Numbered from the stretch's first letter, positions 8,470-17,040 are shown. The stretch: DNA of 64,000 nucleotides from CAJCJE01 sp036494465 (GCA_036494465.1 DASXOJ010000051.1:3386-67385), one strand, 5' to 3'. Translations and numbers: made by a program. Notes: a model not told the origin generated them from the letters alone.

Positions 8470-9492
8470 GTGGCTGGATCGGCAAGCGTGAAAGACGTCG
8501 CCAAGCGCGCGGGCGTCTCGCTCGGCACCGTCTCCAATGTGCTCAACCGGCCGGAACGGGTCGGTCAGGAGACCAAGGACAAGGTGCTGCGGGCGATCGA
8601 AGAGCTCGGCTTCGTCCGAAACGAGGCCGCCCGCCAGTTGCGCGCCGGTCGCAGCCGCACCATCGGCCTGCTCGTGCTCGACGTCGGCAACCCGTTCTTC
8701 ACCGACATCGCGGCAGGCGTCGAAGAGACCGCCGCCGCCGAAGGACTGTCGGTGCTGCTGTGCAACAGCGCCGAACGACAGGATCGCGAAGACCACTACC
8801 TCAGCGTGCTGGAAGAACAACGCGCGCTCGGCGTGCTGATCAGCCCCGTCTCCGGCAACAACCCGCACCTCGGCGAGATCCGCGCGCGCGGCATGGCCGC
8901 CGTGCTCGTCGACCACCGCGCCACCCGCCGCCAGTGCTCGGTCTCCGTCGACGACGTGGTCGGCGGCGAGATCGCGGTCGCGCACCTGATCGACCGCGGC
9001 TACGAGCGCGTCGCCTTCGTCGGCGGCCCCACCAACCTCAACCAGGTCGCCGACCGACTGGCAGGCGCCCGCAACGCCTGGCGCGCGGCAGGCCGCGACG
9101 AACGCAAGCTCACCGTGCTGGAAACCACCGCGCTCAACGTCGCCAGCGGACGCCAGATGGGCGAGCGCATCGCCGCGATGCCCCCGCGCCGCAGGCCCGG
9201 TGCCGTGTTCTGCGCCAACGACCTGCTCGCGCTCGGCGTCCTCCAGGAAATGACCAGGCAGGGTCTCGACGTCCCCGGCGACATCGCCATCATCGGCTAC
9301 GACGACATCGACTTCGCGGCAGCCGCCGCCGTCCCGCTCACCTCGGTCCGCCAGCCTCGCGCCCAACTTGGCCGCGCCGCCACCGAACTGCTCATCGAAG
9401 AGATCTCCGCCGCCGACACGCACCGGCACCGCCAGGTCGTCTTCGAACCCGAACTCGTGGTGCGGGCCTCGACCGGCGGCGCGCTCGACTGA
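8470..9492 (+). CDS. LacI-family transcriptional regulator of the rhamnose importer
   Basis: 340-residue LacI/GalR repressor. The N-terminal helix-turn-helix and hinge read VKDVAKRAGVSLGTVSNVLN followed by an LRAGRSRTIG hinge, and a periplasmic-binding-like effector domain follows. The GTG at 8470 is chosen because GAGGAG lies 9 bases upstream and the usual LacI N-terminus begins a few residues later; the longer frame from 8380 has no family support. It is divergent from rhaTPQS, and the two palindromes in the 177-base gap fit local repression relieved by rhamnose or a derivative (inference). Confidence 0.9.
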   Translation: MAGSASVKDVAKRAGVSLGTVSNVLNRPERVGQETKDKVLRAIEELGFVRNEAARQLRAGRSRTIGLLVLDVGNPFFTDIAAGVEETAAAEGLSVLLCNSAERQDREDHYLSVLEEQRALGVLISPVSGNNPHLGEIRARGMAAVLVDHRATRRQCSVSVDDVVGGEIAVAHLIDRGYERVAFVGGPTNLNQVADRLAGARNAWRAAGRDERKLTVLETTALNVASGRQMGERIAAMPPRRRPGAVFCANDLLALGVLQEMTRQGLDVPGDIAIIGYDDIDFAAAAAVPLTSVRQPRAQLGRAATELLIEEISAADTHRHRQVVFEPELVVRASTGGALD

Positions 9493-9498
9493 CGCGGC

Positions 9499-10062
9499 TC
9501 ACTCGGCCAGCAGCGCCTCGACTGCCTGGCGGACCAGCGCGGCCCGGGTGTCGGCGTCGGGCACGCCCGCCGCGGCTGCCAGTTCGTGCGGCAGATCCGC
9601 CCACAGCGCCACGATCTGCAGGATGAGTGCGAGCAGGGCGCCCGCCGGGTAGCGGTCGGGCAGCAGTCCGTCGGCCTGGGCCTTGGCGATCTTGCCGATC
9701 TTGGCCCGGTTGCTGTCCACCGCCGCCTGGACCAGCACGGCCGCGCCGCGTTCCAGCCGGTGCCAGGTGTTCAACCGGATGATGTCCGGGTAGTCCTCGT
9801 ACCCGCGGGCGAGCTTCTCCGCGTAGCCGGGCAGGTCGCCAACGTCGAGCGGGATGCCCGTGACGACCTGCTCGACGATGCTGGTGAAGACCGCGTCGAA
9901 CAGCCCGTCCTTGCTGTTGAAGTAGTGGTAGATCTGCGCCTTGTTGCTGTCGGCCTCGGCCGCGATGCGCTCCACCCGGGCACCGGCGATGCCGTAGGCG
10001 GCGAACTCCTTGCGTGCCGCCGCCAGCAGACGGGCGCGCGTCGCTTCGGCGTCTCGAACCAT
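9499..10062 (-). CDS. TetR-family transcriptional regulator, probably leaderless
   Basis: 187-residue TetR repressor with the N-terminal HTH at about 25-50 (ARVERIAAEADSNKAQIYHYF) and a C-terminal ligand domain of the TetR_C_8 kind (LNTWHRLERG). Upstream, TTGTCA (10097-10092) and TATCAT (10074-10069) are spaced 17 bases apart, and the base 7 after the -10 is the A of the ATG, so the mRNA should be leaderless. A near-perfect palindrome lies between the two promoter elements, implying autorepression. It is convergent with the LacI gene, with only 6 bases between stops. The target beyond itself is unknown. Confidence 0.9.
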   Translation of the reverse strand: MVRDAEATRARLLAAARKEFAAYGIAGARVERIAAEADSNKAQIYHYFNSKDGLFDAVFTSIVEQVVTGIPLDVGDLPGYAEKLARGYEDYPDIIRLNTWHRLERGAAVLVQAAVDSNRAKIGKIAKAQADGLLPDRYPAGALLALILQIVALWADLPHELAAAAGVPDADTRAALVRQAVEALLAE

Positions 10063-10068
10063 GCCGCC

Positions 10069-10097
10069 ATGATATCTACTAACCGGTCAGTTGACAA
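10069..10097 (-). promoter_or_regulatory. Leaderless promoter with embedded TetR operator
   Basis: On the minus strand the elements are -35 TTGTCA (10097-10092), a 17-base spacer and -10 TATCAT (10074-10069). The palindrome ACTAACCGGTCAGT (10078-10091, 12 of 14 symmetric) fills the spacer. Transcription should begin at about 10062, the A of the TetR start codon. Confidence 0.7.
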
Positions 10098-10206
10098 AGG
10101 GAGGTTGCCGGTGGTGGCGGCTGCACCGTCCACAATGGCATGACCACCGAAGCCTGTTGGACGCCACCGGCCTCGTGAGGTCACAATCGAGTCCATGTCT
10201 GAGCGG

Positions 10207-10590
10207 TCAGCGCCGCTGTGCCGCCAGTGCGCGGATCCGCTCGGCCCGGCCCTGCTCGGCGAGAATCGACAGCGCGTCGGCATTGTCCAGGTCGGTGGCC
10301 ACCCGCTGCTGCAACCAGCCCGATGCACGCAGCAGGTGGTCCGGCTTCCAGGGCCTGTCCAGCGCGATGTTGCGGTACAGCAGCCATTCCGCGATCCGCG
10401 CCACCGGGAACGGCCGCTCGCGCACGGACGCGGCCATGCCCCGCCACCAGGCGTCGAACTCGGGTTCGGCCAGCAGTTCCTGCGCGCGCTGGTCGATGTG
10501 CGCGAGCAGCGCCGCGTCACCCGCGCTGGTGTCCGGGTCGGCGAGCATCACGGCCACCGCGATGAACTCCTCGTCTGGGTTGTCGGTCAC
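10207..10590 (-). CDS. Conserved-looking hypothetical protein downstream of MFS transporter
   Basis: 127-residue acidic soluble protein with no recognised domain. It has no signal or membrane segment and is rich in helix formers; a Trp-rich centre (FDAWWRGMA, EWLLYRNIALDRPW) is the most distinctive part. It starts at a GTG 16 bases after the stop of the upstream MFS gene, so co-transcription is likely. Codon bias at third positions supports a real gene. Function unknown; it could be a cytoplasmic partner of the transporter. Confidence 0.65.
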   Translation of the reverse strand: MTDNPDEEFIAVAVMLADPDTSAGDAALLAHIDQRAQELLAEPEFDAWWRGMAASVRERPFPVARIAEWLLYRNIALDRPWKPDHLLRASGWLQQRVATDLDNADALSILAEQGRAERIRALAAQRR

Positions 10591-10606
10591 CCGGACATGA
10601 TGCCAG

Positions 10607-12220
10607 CTATTCGGTGCGGAGCTTGGCCAACTCGGCCTCGACCCACTGTTCGTGTTCGTGTTCCTGCTTGCGCGCCTTGCGCGGGTCCCAGAAACCGGCC
10701 ATCACGAAGATGAAGGGGATGAACAGGACCTCGCCGCCGACCGCGACCCAGAAGTAGGTCTGCCACTGCTTCGGCGACTCGGCGGCGGCCTTGGTGACGG
10801 CGGGTGCGTTGGCCTGCAAGTACTTCAGCGCGGCCTGCACGTTCGCGTCCAGTGGGCCCGCGGTCGCGGCGGCGGCAGGGTTGGCGGCGATGGCTTTGAC
10901 GGTGGCGTTCTCGGCGGGGGAGAGGTTCGGGTCCTCGCCCGCGGCGATCGCCTGCACCTGCGGGCCGCTGTCCACCAGCGGGGTGACCGAGTTGACGACC
11001 AGCGGGACGAAGAACACGGCGAGCGCGATCACGATCCGGATCACCAGGCCCCACACGGCCAGACCGGTCGCGGTGAGCGCGGGGTTGCGGCGTTCCACGG
11101 TCTCGGTGAAGCTCGCCATCCACGGCGCGTACGCGACGCCAAGGAAGACGCTGATCAGGATCAGCAGCACGACGAAGGTGTTGTAACTGGTGTGTGGATC
11201 GACGGCTTTGATCGCGAAGATCACCGTGAACACGATCGCCAGCACCGAACCGACGAGCATGAACGGTTTGCGGACCCGGATCAGGTCGGAGACGAACCCG
11301 ATCACCAGTAGTGCCAACGCGTCGAAGGCCCAGAACCAGTTGCCGAGCGCGTTCGCCTCGGACTGGGTGTAGCCGTACACGGTCTGGAAGTACACCGGGA
11401 AGAACCCGACCGCGAGGTAGTAGATGATCAGGAACACGCTGATCGCGAACGCCGATGAGATGATGTCGGGCTTGAGCATCTGCCGGAACGGGCTGCGCAG
11501 ACTGGCCGCCACGTCGATGCCTTTGGCGCGGGCTTCGATCAGGGCTCGGTCCCGGCTGGACACCATCAACTGGTCACGCAGACCTGGCGCGAGTTCGCGT
11601 AGCCCGACCGCGGCGAGCGCGAAGATCACCAGGCCGACGATGCCGCACACGATGTACTGGTCCTGCCACGGCCGGGTGTCGCTGCTGGTGCTGACCATGA
11701 TGCTGACGACCAGACTGCCCAGCACCGGTCCGAGGGTCCAGAAGCCCATCGCGGACGCGCGACCGAGTTGCGGGCTGAAGTCGCGGATCAGCGCAGGCGT
11801 CGCCACCAGAATGATTCCTTCGACGACGCCGACCGCGACGAACGCGACGCCGAAGGTGAATTTGCTGCCCGCGTGCGGTATCGCGAACAAACACAGCAAT
11901 CCGGTGAGCAACAGGCCGACGGTGACGATGTTCGCCCGGCCGTACCTGTCGGCGAGACCGGCGGTGAACGATGCCGCGGCGCCGAGGAGGTAGCCGACCA
12001 CGCTGATGTTGACGTAGTAGACGAACGACATCTGGTACTCGGCGATGATCCGGGTCGCGACCGCGCCGGCCAGGTAGAACTGGTAGTACAGCGTGATCGT
12101 GGCGAGCACGACGATCGTCAGGTTCAGCATTCGGGCGGTTGTATCGGGATATCCCGCGAGTTCGCGTCGCCAGAGGCGAGCCGCGCCGGATCCGGTTGCT
12201 ACGGTTGCGGTTCCAGTCAT
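10607..12220 (-). CDS. MFS transporter
   Basis: 537-residue major facilitator protein with about 12 hydrophobic spans. The conserved loop between TM2 and TM3 is seen as GLADRYGRANIV. A large hydrophilic insertion (about residues 420-485, rich in Ala/Pro: PQVQAIAAGEDPNLSPAEN...) sits between late TM segments and is unusual for the family; it would be on the outer face. The C-terminus is charged (RKARKQEHEHEQWVEAEL). Substrate unknown; the sequence resembles metabolite/proton symporters more than DHA1 drug pumps. The next gene downstream (127 residues) is probably in the same transcript. Confidence 0.85.
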   Translation of the reverse strand: MTGTATVATGSGAARLWRRELAGYPDTTARMLNLTIVVLATITLYYQFYLAGAVATRIIAEYQMSFVYYVNISVVGYLLGAAASFTAGLADRYGRANIVTVGLLLTGLLCLFAIPHAGSKFTFGVAFVAVGVVEGIILVATPALIRDFSPQLGRASAMGFWTLGPVLGSLVVSIMVSTSSDTRPWQDQYIVCGIVGLVIFALAAVGLRELAPGLRDQLMVSSRDRALIEARAKGIDVAASLRSPFRQMLKPDIISSAFAISVFLIIYYLAVGFFPVYFQTVYGYTQSEANALGNWFWAFDALALLVIGFVSDLIRVRKPFMLVGSVLAIVFTVIFAIKAVDPHTSYNTFVVLLILISVFLGVAYAPWMASFTETVERRNPALTATGLAVWGLVIRIVIALAVFFVPLVVNSVTPLVDSGPQVQAIAAGEDPNLSPAENATVKAIAANPAAAATAGPLDANVQAALKYLQANAPAVTKAAAESPKQWQTYFWVAVGGEVLFIPFIFVMAGFWDPRKARKQEHEHEQWVEAELAKLRTE

Positions 12221-12267
12221 GGTCCACCGTCCCAGCGCGCGTCGTTACGTGCTCGTGGGCGTATTTC

Positions 12268-12330
12268 TTACCCTTGAGTAGCCCGGGCGGCAAGGGCTGA
12301 TCGGTTAGTGCGGCTGAGTTGTTTCTTCAT
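12268..12330 (-). CDS. Possible 20-residue basic peptide coupled to the channel gene
   Basis: An ATG overlapping the stop of the preceding channel-like gene (ATGA) opens a 20-codon frame that begins MKKQLSR and ends ATQG, followed by TAA. It is strongly basic. The overlap resembles the coupling of real genes in this genome, but the peptide is too short to judge by codon bias. It could equally be a leader peptide for the MFS gene whose ATG is 47 bases further on. Confidence 0.25.
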   Translation of the reverse strand: MKKQLSRTNRSALAARATQG

Positions 12331-13490
12331 TGGACCGGTTTCGTCTTTTCCGTCGGGTCCGGCGGGATCTTCAGGCCGTCGGTCGCCGGGCGCACCGCGG
12401 GCCGCAGCGGCGCGGCGGGCACGCTCGGGAACCGCCTCGGTCCGCTCCACAGCGCGGGCGGCGCGTCCAGGGCCTTCGCCAGTGCCAGCGCCGTCGAGTC
12501 GTAGTTCAGCCGCCAGCCGCGGAAGTGCGGCCACGCCTGTTCCGCGGTGCGCTCCAGCGGATAGTTCAACTCCTGCAGCATCGCTACCGCGCGCTCGAAA
12601 TCCGCGTAGCTGATGGAGATCTGGTCCGCGTCCGGATCGGGATCGTCGTTGACCGGGATGCGCATGGCGCGCCCGATCTGGTTCAGGGCCACGAATCCCA
12701 TCCGCAGGCACAGCCGCGCGGTGTCCTTGGGCTGACTGCTCGGGGTGAGCGCGAGGTGCAGCGCCGCCGCGTCCATCACGGACAGCAGCGCGGTCAGCCA
12801 GTGCGACAACGGCCGGGGCGAACGCAACCGCACCAGGGTCAGATAGGTGGTGTGCGATTCGGCGACCTCGGCGGCCCATTTCTGCCACGCGTCGAACATG
12901 TCCCGCAGCACCACGACCGGGTCGCCGTCGTAGATGCCCCACCGGGTGCGCGCCAGGATCTCCGGCCCCCACGCTGGCGTGCCAGCACGCGCCACCAGCA
13001 AGGTCACCAGCGTTTCGCGCCGGTTGAACGCGGCGTAGAGCGTCGGCAGGTAACCGACCTGGAGTCCGACCACGACCAGTCCGGTGTAGGCGGCCACGTA
13101 GTCCAGCGCCGAACTGCCGTTGTTGGTGGGCGGCGCGTAGCCGAGGGTGAACATCGACGAGCCCGCCTCGGCGAACGCCTGCGGGACGGAGTCGGGCACG
13201 ACCGGGGTGAGCACCAGCGCGTAGCCGACCAGTAGCAGGCCGATCCACAGCGCGAGCCGCACCAGCAGGCTGATCGGCGACTGCCAGGCCAGGATCGCGT
13301 CGCGCCGGATGAAGTCCTTGAACGGCCGGGTGATCAGCTGGAAGGCGATGTCCACGGCACGGTCGGAGACCCGGGAGATCACCGAGTCGAAGCCGCGCGG
13401 CACGACCAGGGTGCCCACCACGCTGATCGCGGTGGCCAGGATGATCACGATGCCGAGCGCGAACAAGAACCAGATCAACACCGGATGCAC
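12327..13490 (-). CDS. Two-pore-helix K+-channel-like membrane protein with atypical filter
   Basis: 387 residues starting from the GTG at 13490 (VHPVLIWFLF); the longer frame upstream is antisense to the neighbouring gene. TM1 is at about 4-26 and a second hydrophobic segment at about 67-88. They are followed by a pore-like stretch SSMFTLGYA near residue 112, then a last TM (YVAAYTGLVVVGLQVGYLPTLYAAF) and a soluble C-terminal part of about 230 residues. This resembles the ion-channel-2 fold, where the filter is TVGYG; here the equivalent reads TLGYA. Potassium selectivity is therefore doubtful. It is divergent from an EEP-family gene. Annotation as an ion channel is an inference from topology. 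Confidence 0.7.
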   Translation of the reverse strand: MHPVLIWFLFALGIVIILATAISVVGTLVVPRGFDSVISRVSDRAVDIAFQLITRPFKDFIRRDAILAWQSPISLLVRLALWIGLLLVGYALVLTPVVPDSVPQAFAEAGSSMFTLGYAPPTNNGSSALDYVAAYTGLVVVGLQVGYLPTLYAAFNRRETLVTLLVARAGTPAWGPEILARTRWGIYDGDPVVVLRDMFDAWQKWAAEVAESHTTYLTLVRLRSPRPLSHWLTALLSVMDAAALHLALTPSSQPKDTARLCLRMGFVALNQIGRAMRIPVNDDPDPDADQISISYADFERAVAMLQELNYPLERTAEQAWPHFRGWRLNYDSTALALAKALDAPPALWSGPRRFPSVPAAPLRPAVRPATDGLKIPPDPTEKTKPVQ

Positions 13491-13614
13491 CGCTCGCCCG
13501 CCTCTCGCCCAGCCCGCGAACCGCGACAATACAGACCTGCGGGCCGCCCCGAACAATCGAACGCGCTGATCAACCGCCCGATCGCGGAGGGTGGCGATCG
13601 GGCATGCTGGAGGC

Positions 13615-14532
13615 ATGTTCGAACTCCGGATCCTGGCCGGGTTGTACGTCTTGTTCGTCCTGTTCCGGCTCACCGGGATCGACGGCAACCGGCACACCGC
13701 GTCGCTGCTCGCGTTGACGCCGTACTTCGTGCCCGCCGGGTTGGTCCTCGGTGGACTGTCGCTGGGCTTCGGCCTGTTCGTGGCGGGCACGGGAGTGCTC
13801 GTGTCGACCGTGGTGCTCGGCGCGCTGATCGCACCCCGGATCATCCCGAGCAGGCAGCCCGCACTGAGCGGACCGCGACTGCGCGTGCTGGCGAGCAACC
13901 TCTACCTGGGCCGGGGCGACGTGAAAACCGTCGTCGAACTGGTTCGGGAACTCGACGTGGACGTGCTGAACCTGGTCGAGCTCACCGCGGAAGCCGCCGA
14001 CGACCTCAACCGCGCGGGCTTGTTCGAACTGCTGCCGCACCAGGTGTTCCAGCTGGCCGAGGCCGGGCGCGGTTCCGGCCTCGCGTCGCGGCACCCGCTC
14101 GTCGAGCTCGACCTGGCCGGACCGGCGCTGCTGCAACAACCGAGCGCGCGCATCGACCTCGGCACGGGCGCGGTCGAGGTGCTCGCCTGCCACCCGGTCC
14201 CACCCACCAGCGAGCCAGCTGCCTGGAAGTCGGAGATCGGCGGCCTGCCCGCCGCACCGTCCGACGGTCCGATTCGGATACTCGCTGGCGACTTCAACGG
14301 CACCCTCGACCACGGCACCTTCCGCCGCCTGCTGCGGGGCGGCTACCGCGACGCCGCCGCGGCGCGGGGCGCCGGACTGCGGCACACGTGGCCCACCGGC
14401 GGGTTCTGGCCGCCGGTCACCATCGACCACGTGCTGGTCGACCGGCGCGCCGCGATCGTCGGCTACCGCGTGCTCGACGTGCCCAACTCCGACCACAGAG
14501 CCGTCTTCGCCGAGCTCGTCCTGCCCAGCTGA
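13615..14532 (+). CDS. Membrane-anchored endonuclease/exonuclease/phosphatase (EEP) family protein
   Basis: 305 residues. Three N-terminal hydrophobic segments (about 3-80) anchor an extracytoplasmic EEP domain. Catalytic motifs are visible in order: LASNLYLGRGD (Asn), LNLVELT (Glu), ILAGDFNGT (Asp/Asn), TIDHVLV and NSDHRAV (His). Members cleave phosphodiesters in lipids, nucleic acids or nucleotides; the target here is unknown. The ATG at 13615 gives a clean TM1, although GGAGG lies very close to it; a GTG at 13591 would add eight residues. It is followed by an MFS gene on the same strand after 44 bases. Confidence 0.85.
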   Translation: MFELRILAGLYVLFVLFRLTGIDGNRHTASLLALTPYFVPAGLVLGGLSLGFGLFVAGTGVLVSTVVLGALIAPRIIPSRQPALSGPRLRVLASNLYLGRGDVKTVVELVRELDVDVLNLVELTAEAADDLNRAGLFELLPHQVFQLAEAGRGSGLASRHPLVELDLAGPALLQQPSARIDLGTGAVEVLACHPVPPTSEPAAWKSEIGGLPAAPSDGPIRILAGDFNGTLDHGTFRRLLRGGYRDAAAARGAGLRHTWPTGGFWPPVTIDHVLVDRRAAIVGYRVLDVPNSDHRAVFAELVLPS

Positions 14533-14576
14533 AAATCCGTTGCGGGCCTGGACCGGTCTCGGTGACAGTGCCAGGC

Positions 14577-15818
14577 ATGGGATGGCTGGCGCGGGTGCGG
14601 ATGGACGTGAGCCCGCTGCGCGATTCCGTCGAGTTCCGCAAGCTGTTCGCCAGCAACACGATCACGCTGCTCGGTTCGGAGATCACCGAGGTCGCCGTGC
14701 TCGTCCAGGTGACCAGGCTGACCGGCAGCCCGCTCGCGGTCGGCCTGCTCGGCGTGGTCCAGGTCGTGCCGGTGGTGGTGTGCAGCCTCTACGGCGGGCT
14801 GCTCGCCGACCGCGTCGACCGGCGCGTGCTCGCCTTCGGCTGCGAGGCGGTGCTGCTGGTGATCACCGTCGGTCTGCTGCTGAACTCACTGCTGCCACAC
14901 CCCGCGCTGTGGGTCTTGTACGTGGCCGCCGGTCTCGCCATGTCACTGGCCGCGTTGCAACGACCGTCGCTCGACGCCGTCGTGCCCCGGCTGGTGGGCA
15001 AGGACCAGCTCGCCGCGAGCGCCGCGCTGCGCTCGGCAGGCACCGACGTGAGCCTGATCGTCGGCCCGGCGATCGGCGGCGCGCTGATGGCAGGGCCCGG
15101 ACCGGGCTGGGCGTACGGCATCGACGCGGTCAGCTTCCTGATCTCGATCGGGTTCCTGTTCGTGTTGCGCCCGATCCCGCGCACCGGCGACACCGACGTG
15201 ACCGGGCTGCGCGGCATCGCCGACGGGGTGCGCTACGCGCTGGGCCGGCACGAGCTGCTCGGCTCCTACCTGGTCGACATCGCCGCGATGACGCTGGCGT
15301 TCCCGGTCGCGCTGTTCCCGTTCATGGCGGTCGTGCTGCACGCGAGCTGGGCGCAGGGCCTGATGTTCTCGGCGAGCTCGGTCGGCGCGCTGCTCGCGTC
15401 GGCCACCAGCGGCTGGACCGGTGGCGTGCATCGGCACGGCCGTGCGATCGCGATCGCCGCCGCGGCCTGGGGCGCCACCATCGTCGGGTTCGGCCTCTCC
15501 CCGAACATCGGCGTCGCCATCGCGTTCCTGGTGCTCTCCGGCGCCGCCGACATGTACAGCGGCATCTTCCGCATGACCCTCTGGAACGGCACCGTCCCGG
15601 ACGAGATGCGCGGCAGGCTGGCCGGCCTCGAAGTGCTCTCCTACGGGGTCGGCCCGGTGCTCGGCCAGGTCCGCGGCGGCGCCATGGCCAGCAGGTTCGG
15701 CATCCGCCTCACCCTCGCCTCTGGCGGCATCGCCTGCGTGCTCGCGTCGGGCGCGGTCTGCCTCACGCTGCCCCGGCTGTGGCGCTTCGACCAGCGGACT
15801 GTCGCTCAACGTGTGTAG
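14577..15818 (+). CDS. MFS transporter (enterobactin-exporter/EntS-like)
   Basis: 413 residues with about 12 membrane spans. The loop GGLLADRVDRRVLAFG (TM2-TM3) and VPDEMRGRLAGLEV late in the protein are typical of the MFS_3/EntS-like group of exporters. The ATG at 14577 is chosen; GTGs at 14562 and 14568 lie in frame just upstream. The much longer frame extending back to 13485 is an out-of-frame shadow of the EEP gene. It probably shares a transcript with that gene. The palindrome AGGTGATCACCT covers the stop codon (15817-15828). Substrate unknown. Confidence 0.85.
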   Translation: MGWLARVRMDVSPLRDSVEFRKLFASNTITLLGSEITEVAVLVQVTRLTGSPLAVGLLGVVQVVPVVVCSLYGGLLADRVDRRVLAFGCEAVLLVITVGLLLNSLLPHPALWVLYVAAGLAMSLAALQRPSLDAVVPRLVGKDQLAASAALRSAGTDVSLIVGPAIGGALMAGPGPGWAYGIDAVSFLISIGFLFVLRPIPRTGDTDVTGLRGIADGVRYALGRHELLGSYLVDIAAMTLAFPVALFPFMAVVLHASWAQGLMFSASSVGALLASATSGWTGGVHRHGRAIAIAAAAWGATIVGFGLSPNIGVAIAFLVLSGAADMYSGIFRMTLWNGTVPDEMRGRLAGLEVLSYGVGPVLGQVRGGAMASRFGIRLTLASGGIACVLASGAVCLTLPRLWRFDQRTVAQRV

Positions 15819-15923
15819 GTGATCACCTCAGGCAATACTTGACTCCTGCCGTGACGAATCGCGAACAGCGGTGTCGTCAACGGTGTCGCCCCGGGACCGG
15901 GACGGCGCGGACGGGAGGAATCG

Positions 15924-16496
15924 GTGATCACGACCGAGGCGGACCCGGTCGGGGAGGACGTCCTCGACGACGCGACGCTGGTCGCGCGCGCCCGCGACGG
16001 TGACGTGCCCGCCTACGAGCAACTGGTACTGCGCTACCAGGGGCAGATGTTCCGGCTGGCCATGCGCATGCTCGCCAGCCGGGGTGACGCCGAGGACGTG
16101 GTGCAGGACGTGTTCCTGATCGTGTGGCGGCGACTGGGCCAGTTGCAGGAGGACGCCGCGTTCGTCGGCTGGCTCTACCGGATGACCACCAACCGCTGCC
16201 TCAACGTGCTCCGTGCCCGTCGCCCCATGGCCGACGTCGACCTGGCCGAACAGGTCTCGTCGACCCCGGCCGGTCAACCGGATCGCGCGGCCGAGGTCGG
16301 CGCGCAACTGACCGCGTTGACCGCCGCGCTGGCTCAGCTCACCGCGGAACAGCGCGCCTGCTGGCTGCTGCGCGAGGTGCACGGCCGCTCCTACGAGGAG
16401 ATCGCCGCCGCACTGGACACGACCAGTACCGCGGTACGCGGACGAATCGCCCGAGCCCGGGCCCAACTGGCGGAGATGATGGCGCCGTGGCGGTGA
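15924..16496 (+). CDS. ECF-like RNA polymerase sigma factor heading the Asp23 operon
   Basis: 190-residue group IV sigma factor with region 2 (LRYQGQMFRLAMRMLASRGD, then AEDVVQDVFLIVWRRL) and region 4 (RSYEEIAAALDTTSTAVRGRIARAR), joined by a short linker. The GTG at 15924 has GGGAGG 5-6 bases upstream. It is the first gene of nine and overlaps the next gene by 10 bases; that gene carries a ZAS-type zinc motif and is the obvious anti-sigma. This suggests an envelope-stress regulon that includes its own operon (inference). No certain autoregulated promoter was recognised in the 105-base gap upstream. Confidence 0.9.
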   Translation: MITTEADPVGEDVLDDATLVARARDGDVPAYEQLVLRYQGQMFRLAMRMLASRGDAEDVVQDVFLIVWRRLGQLQEDAAFVGWLYRMTTNRCLNVLRARRPMADVDLAEQVSSTPAGQPDRAAEVGAQLTALTAALAQLTAEQRACWLLREVHGRSYEEIAAALDTTSTAVRGRIARARAQLAEMMAPWR

Positions 16497-17032
16497 ACCA
16501 GACCACCGAGGGGTACGAACTGCCCTGCGGCCGGGACGTCGAGACCGTCTGGGCGCGTCTCGACGAGACCGACGCGCACCAACGTGACTGTCCACATTGC
16601 ACCGCCGCCCGGCAGAGCCTGCTCGTGCTGCGCTCGCTCACCGAGGTGATGACCGCCGACGAGTCCGCGCCGTCACCCGGCCTGACCGGCCGGATCATGT
16701 CCGCGGTCCGCGCCGAGGTTCGACGCGGCGACCTGGTCGAGCTGCCCAGTGCCGAGCCCGGTGGGGCGCGGATCAGCGAGGCCGCGATCGCCGCGGTGCT
16801 GCGCTTCGCCGCCGATCAGGTGCCTGGTGTCCGCGCTCGCCGCTGCCGGATCCACGCCATCGAAGACGACCCGGGGGCCATCGAGGTGCGGATGACCATC
16901 GCGGTCAGCTACCGGCACTTCGCAGGCGCGCTGGACCGGATCCGGGAGCGGATCGAAGCCGCCGCCACCGGTCGGATCGGCGTCCGGCTGGCCCGGCTCG
17001 ATCTCACCGTCGACGACGTCTACCAGCCGTGA
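16487..17032 (+). CDS. Zinc-binding anti-sigma-like protein fused to an Asp23-like domain
   Basis: 181 residues from GTG 16487 (GGAGA about 10 bases upstream). The N-terminal 40 residues contain His31-x3-Cys35-x2-Cys38 plus an upstream Cys14, the ligand pattern of the ZAS anti-sigma zinc fold. The C-terminal part (about 95-181: ISEAAIAAVLRFAADQVPGV to LDLTVDDVYQP) has the Asp23/Gls24 pattern of helix, strand, long helix and V.V.V.D.Y. No membrane segment is present, so any link to the envelope must come from partner proteins. The fusion suggests that Asp23-type assembly controls sigma release. That is inference. Confidence 0.75.
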   Translation: MAVNQTTEGYELPCGRDVETVWARLDETDAHQRDCPHCTAARQSLLVLRSLTEVMTADESAPSPGLTGRIMSAVRAEVRRGDLVELPSAEPGGARISEAAIAAVLRFAADQVPGVRARRCRIHAIEDDPGAIEVRMTIAVSYRHFAGALDRIRERIEAAATGRIGVRLARLDLTVDDVYQP

Positions 17033-17040
17033 GGACCGCT

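Noticed and set aside
13485..14576. N-terminal extension of the second MFS gene through the EEP gene
   Set aside because: The extension is an out-of-frame reading of the EEP gene, which has intact catalytic motifs; a start at 14577 gives a normal MFS N-terminus.
15817..15828. AGGTGATCACCT palindrome over an MFS stop codon as sigma-gene operator
   Set aside because: It is about 95 bases from the sigma start, contains no promoter-like context, and a single 12-base palindrome there is not enough evidence.
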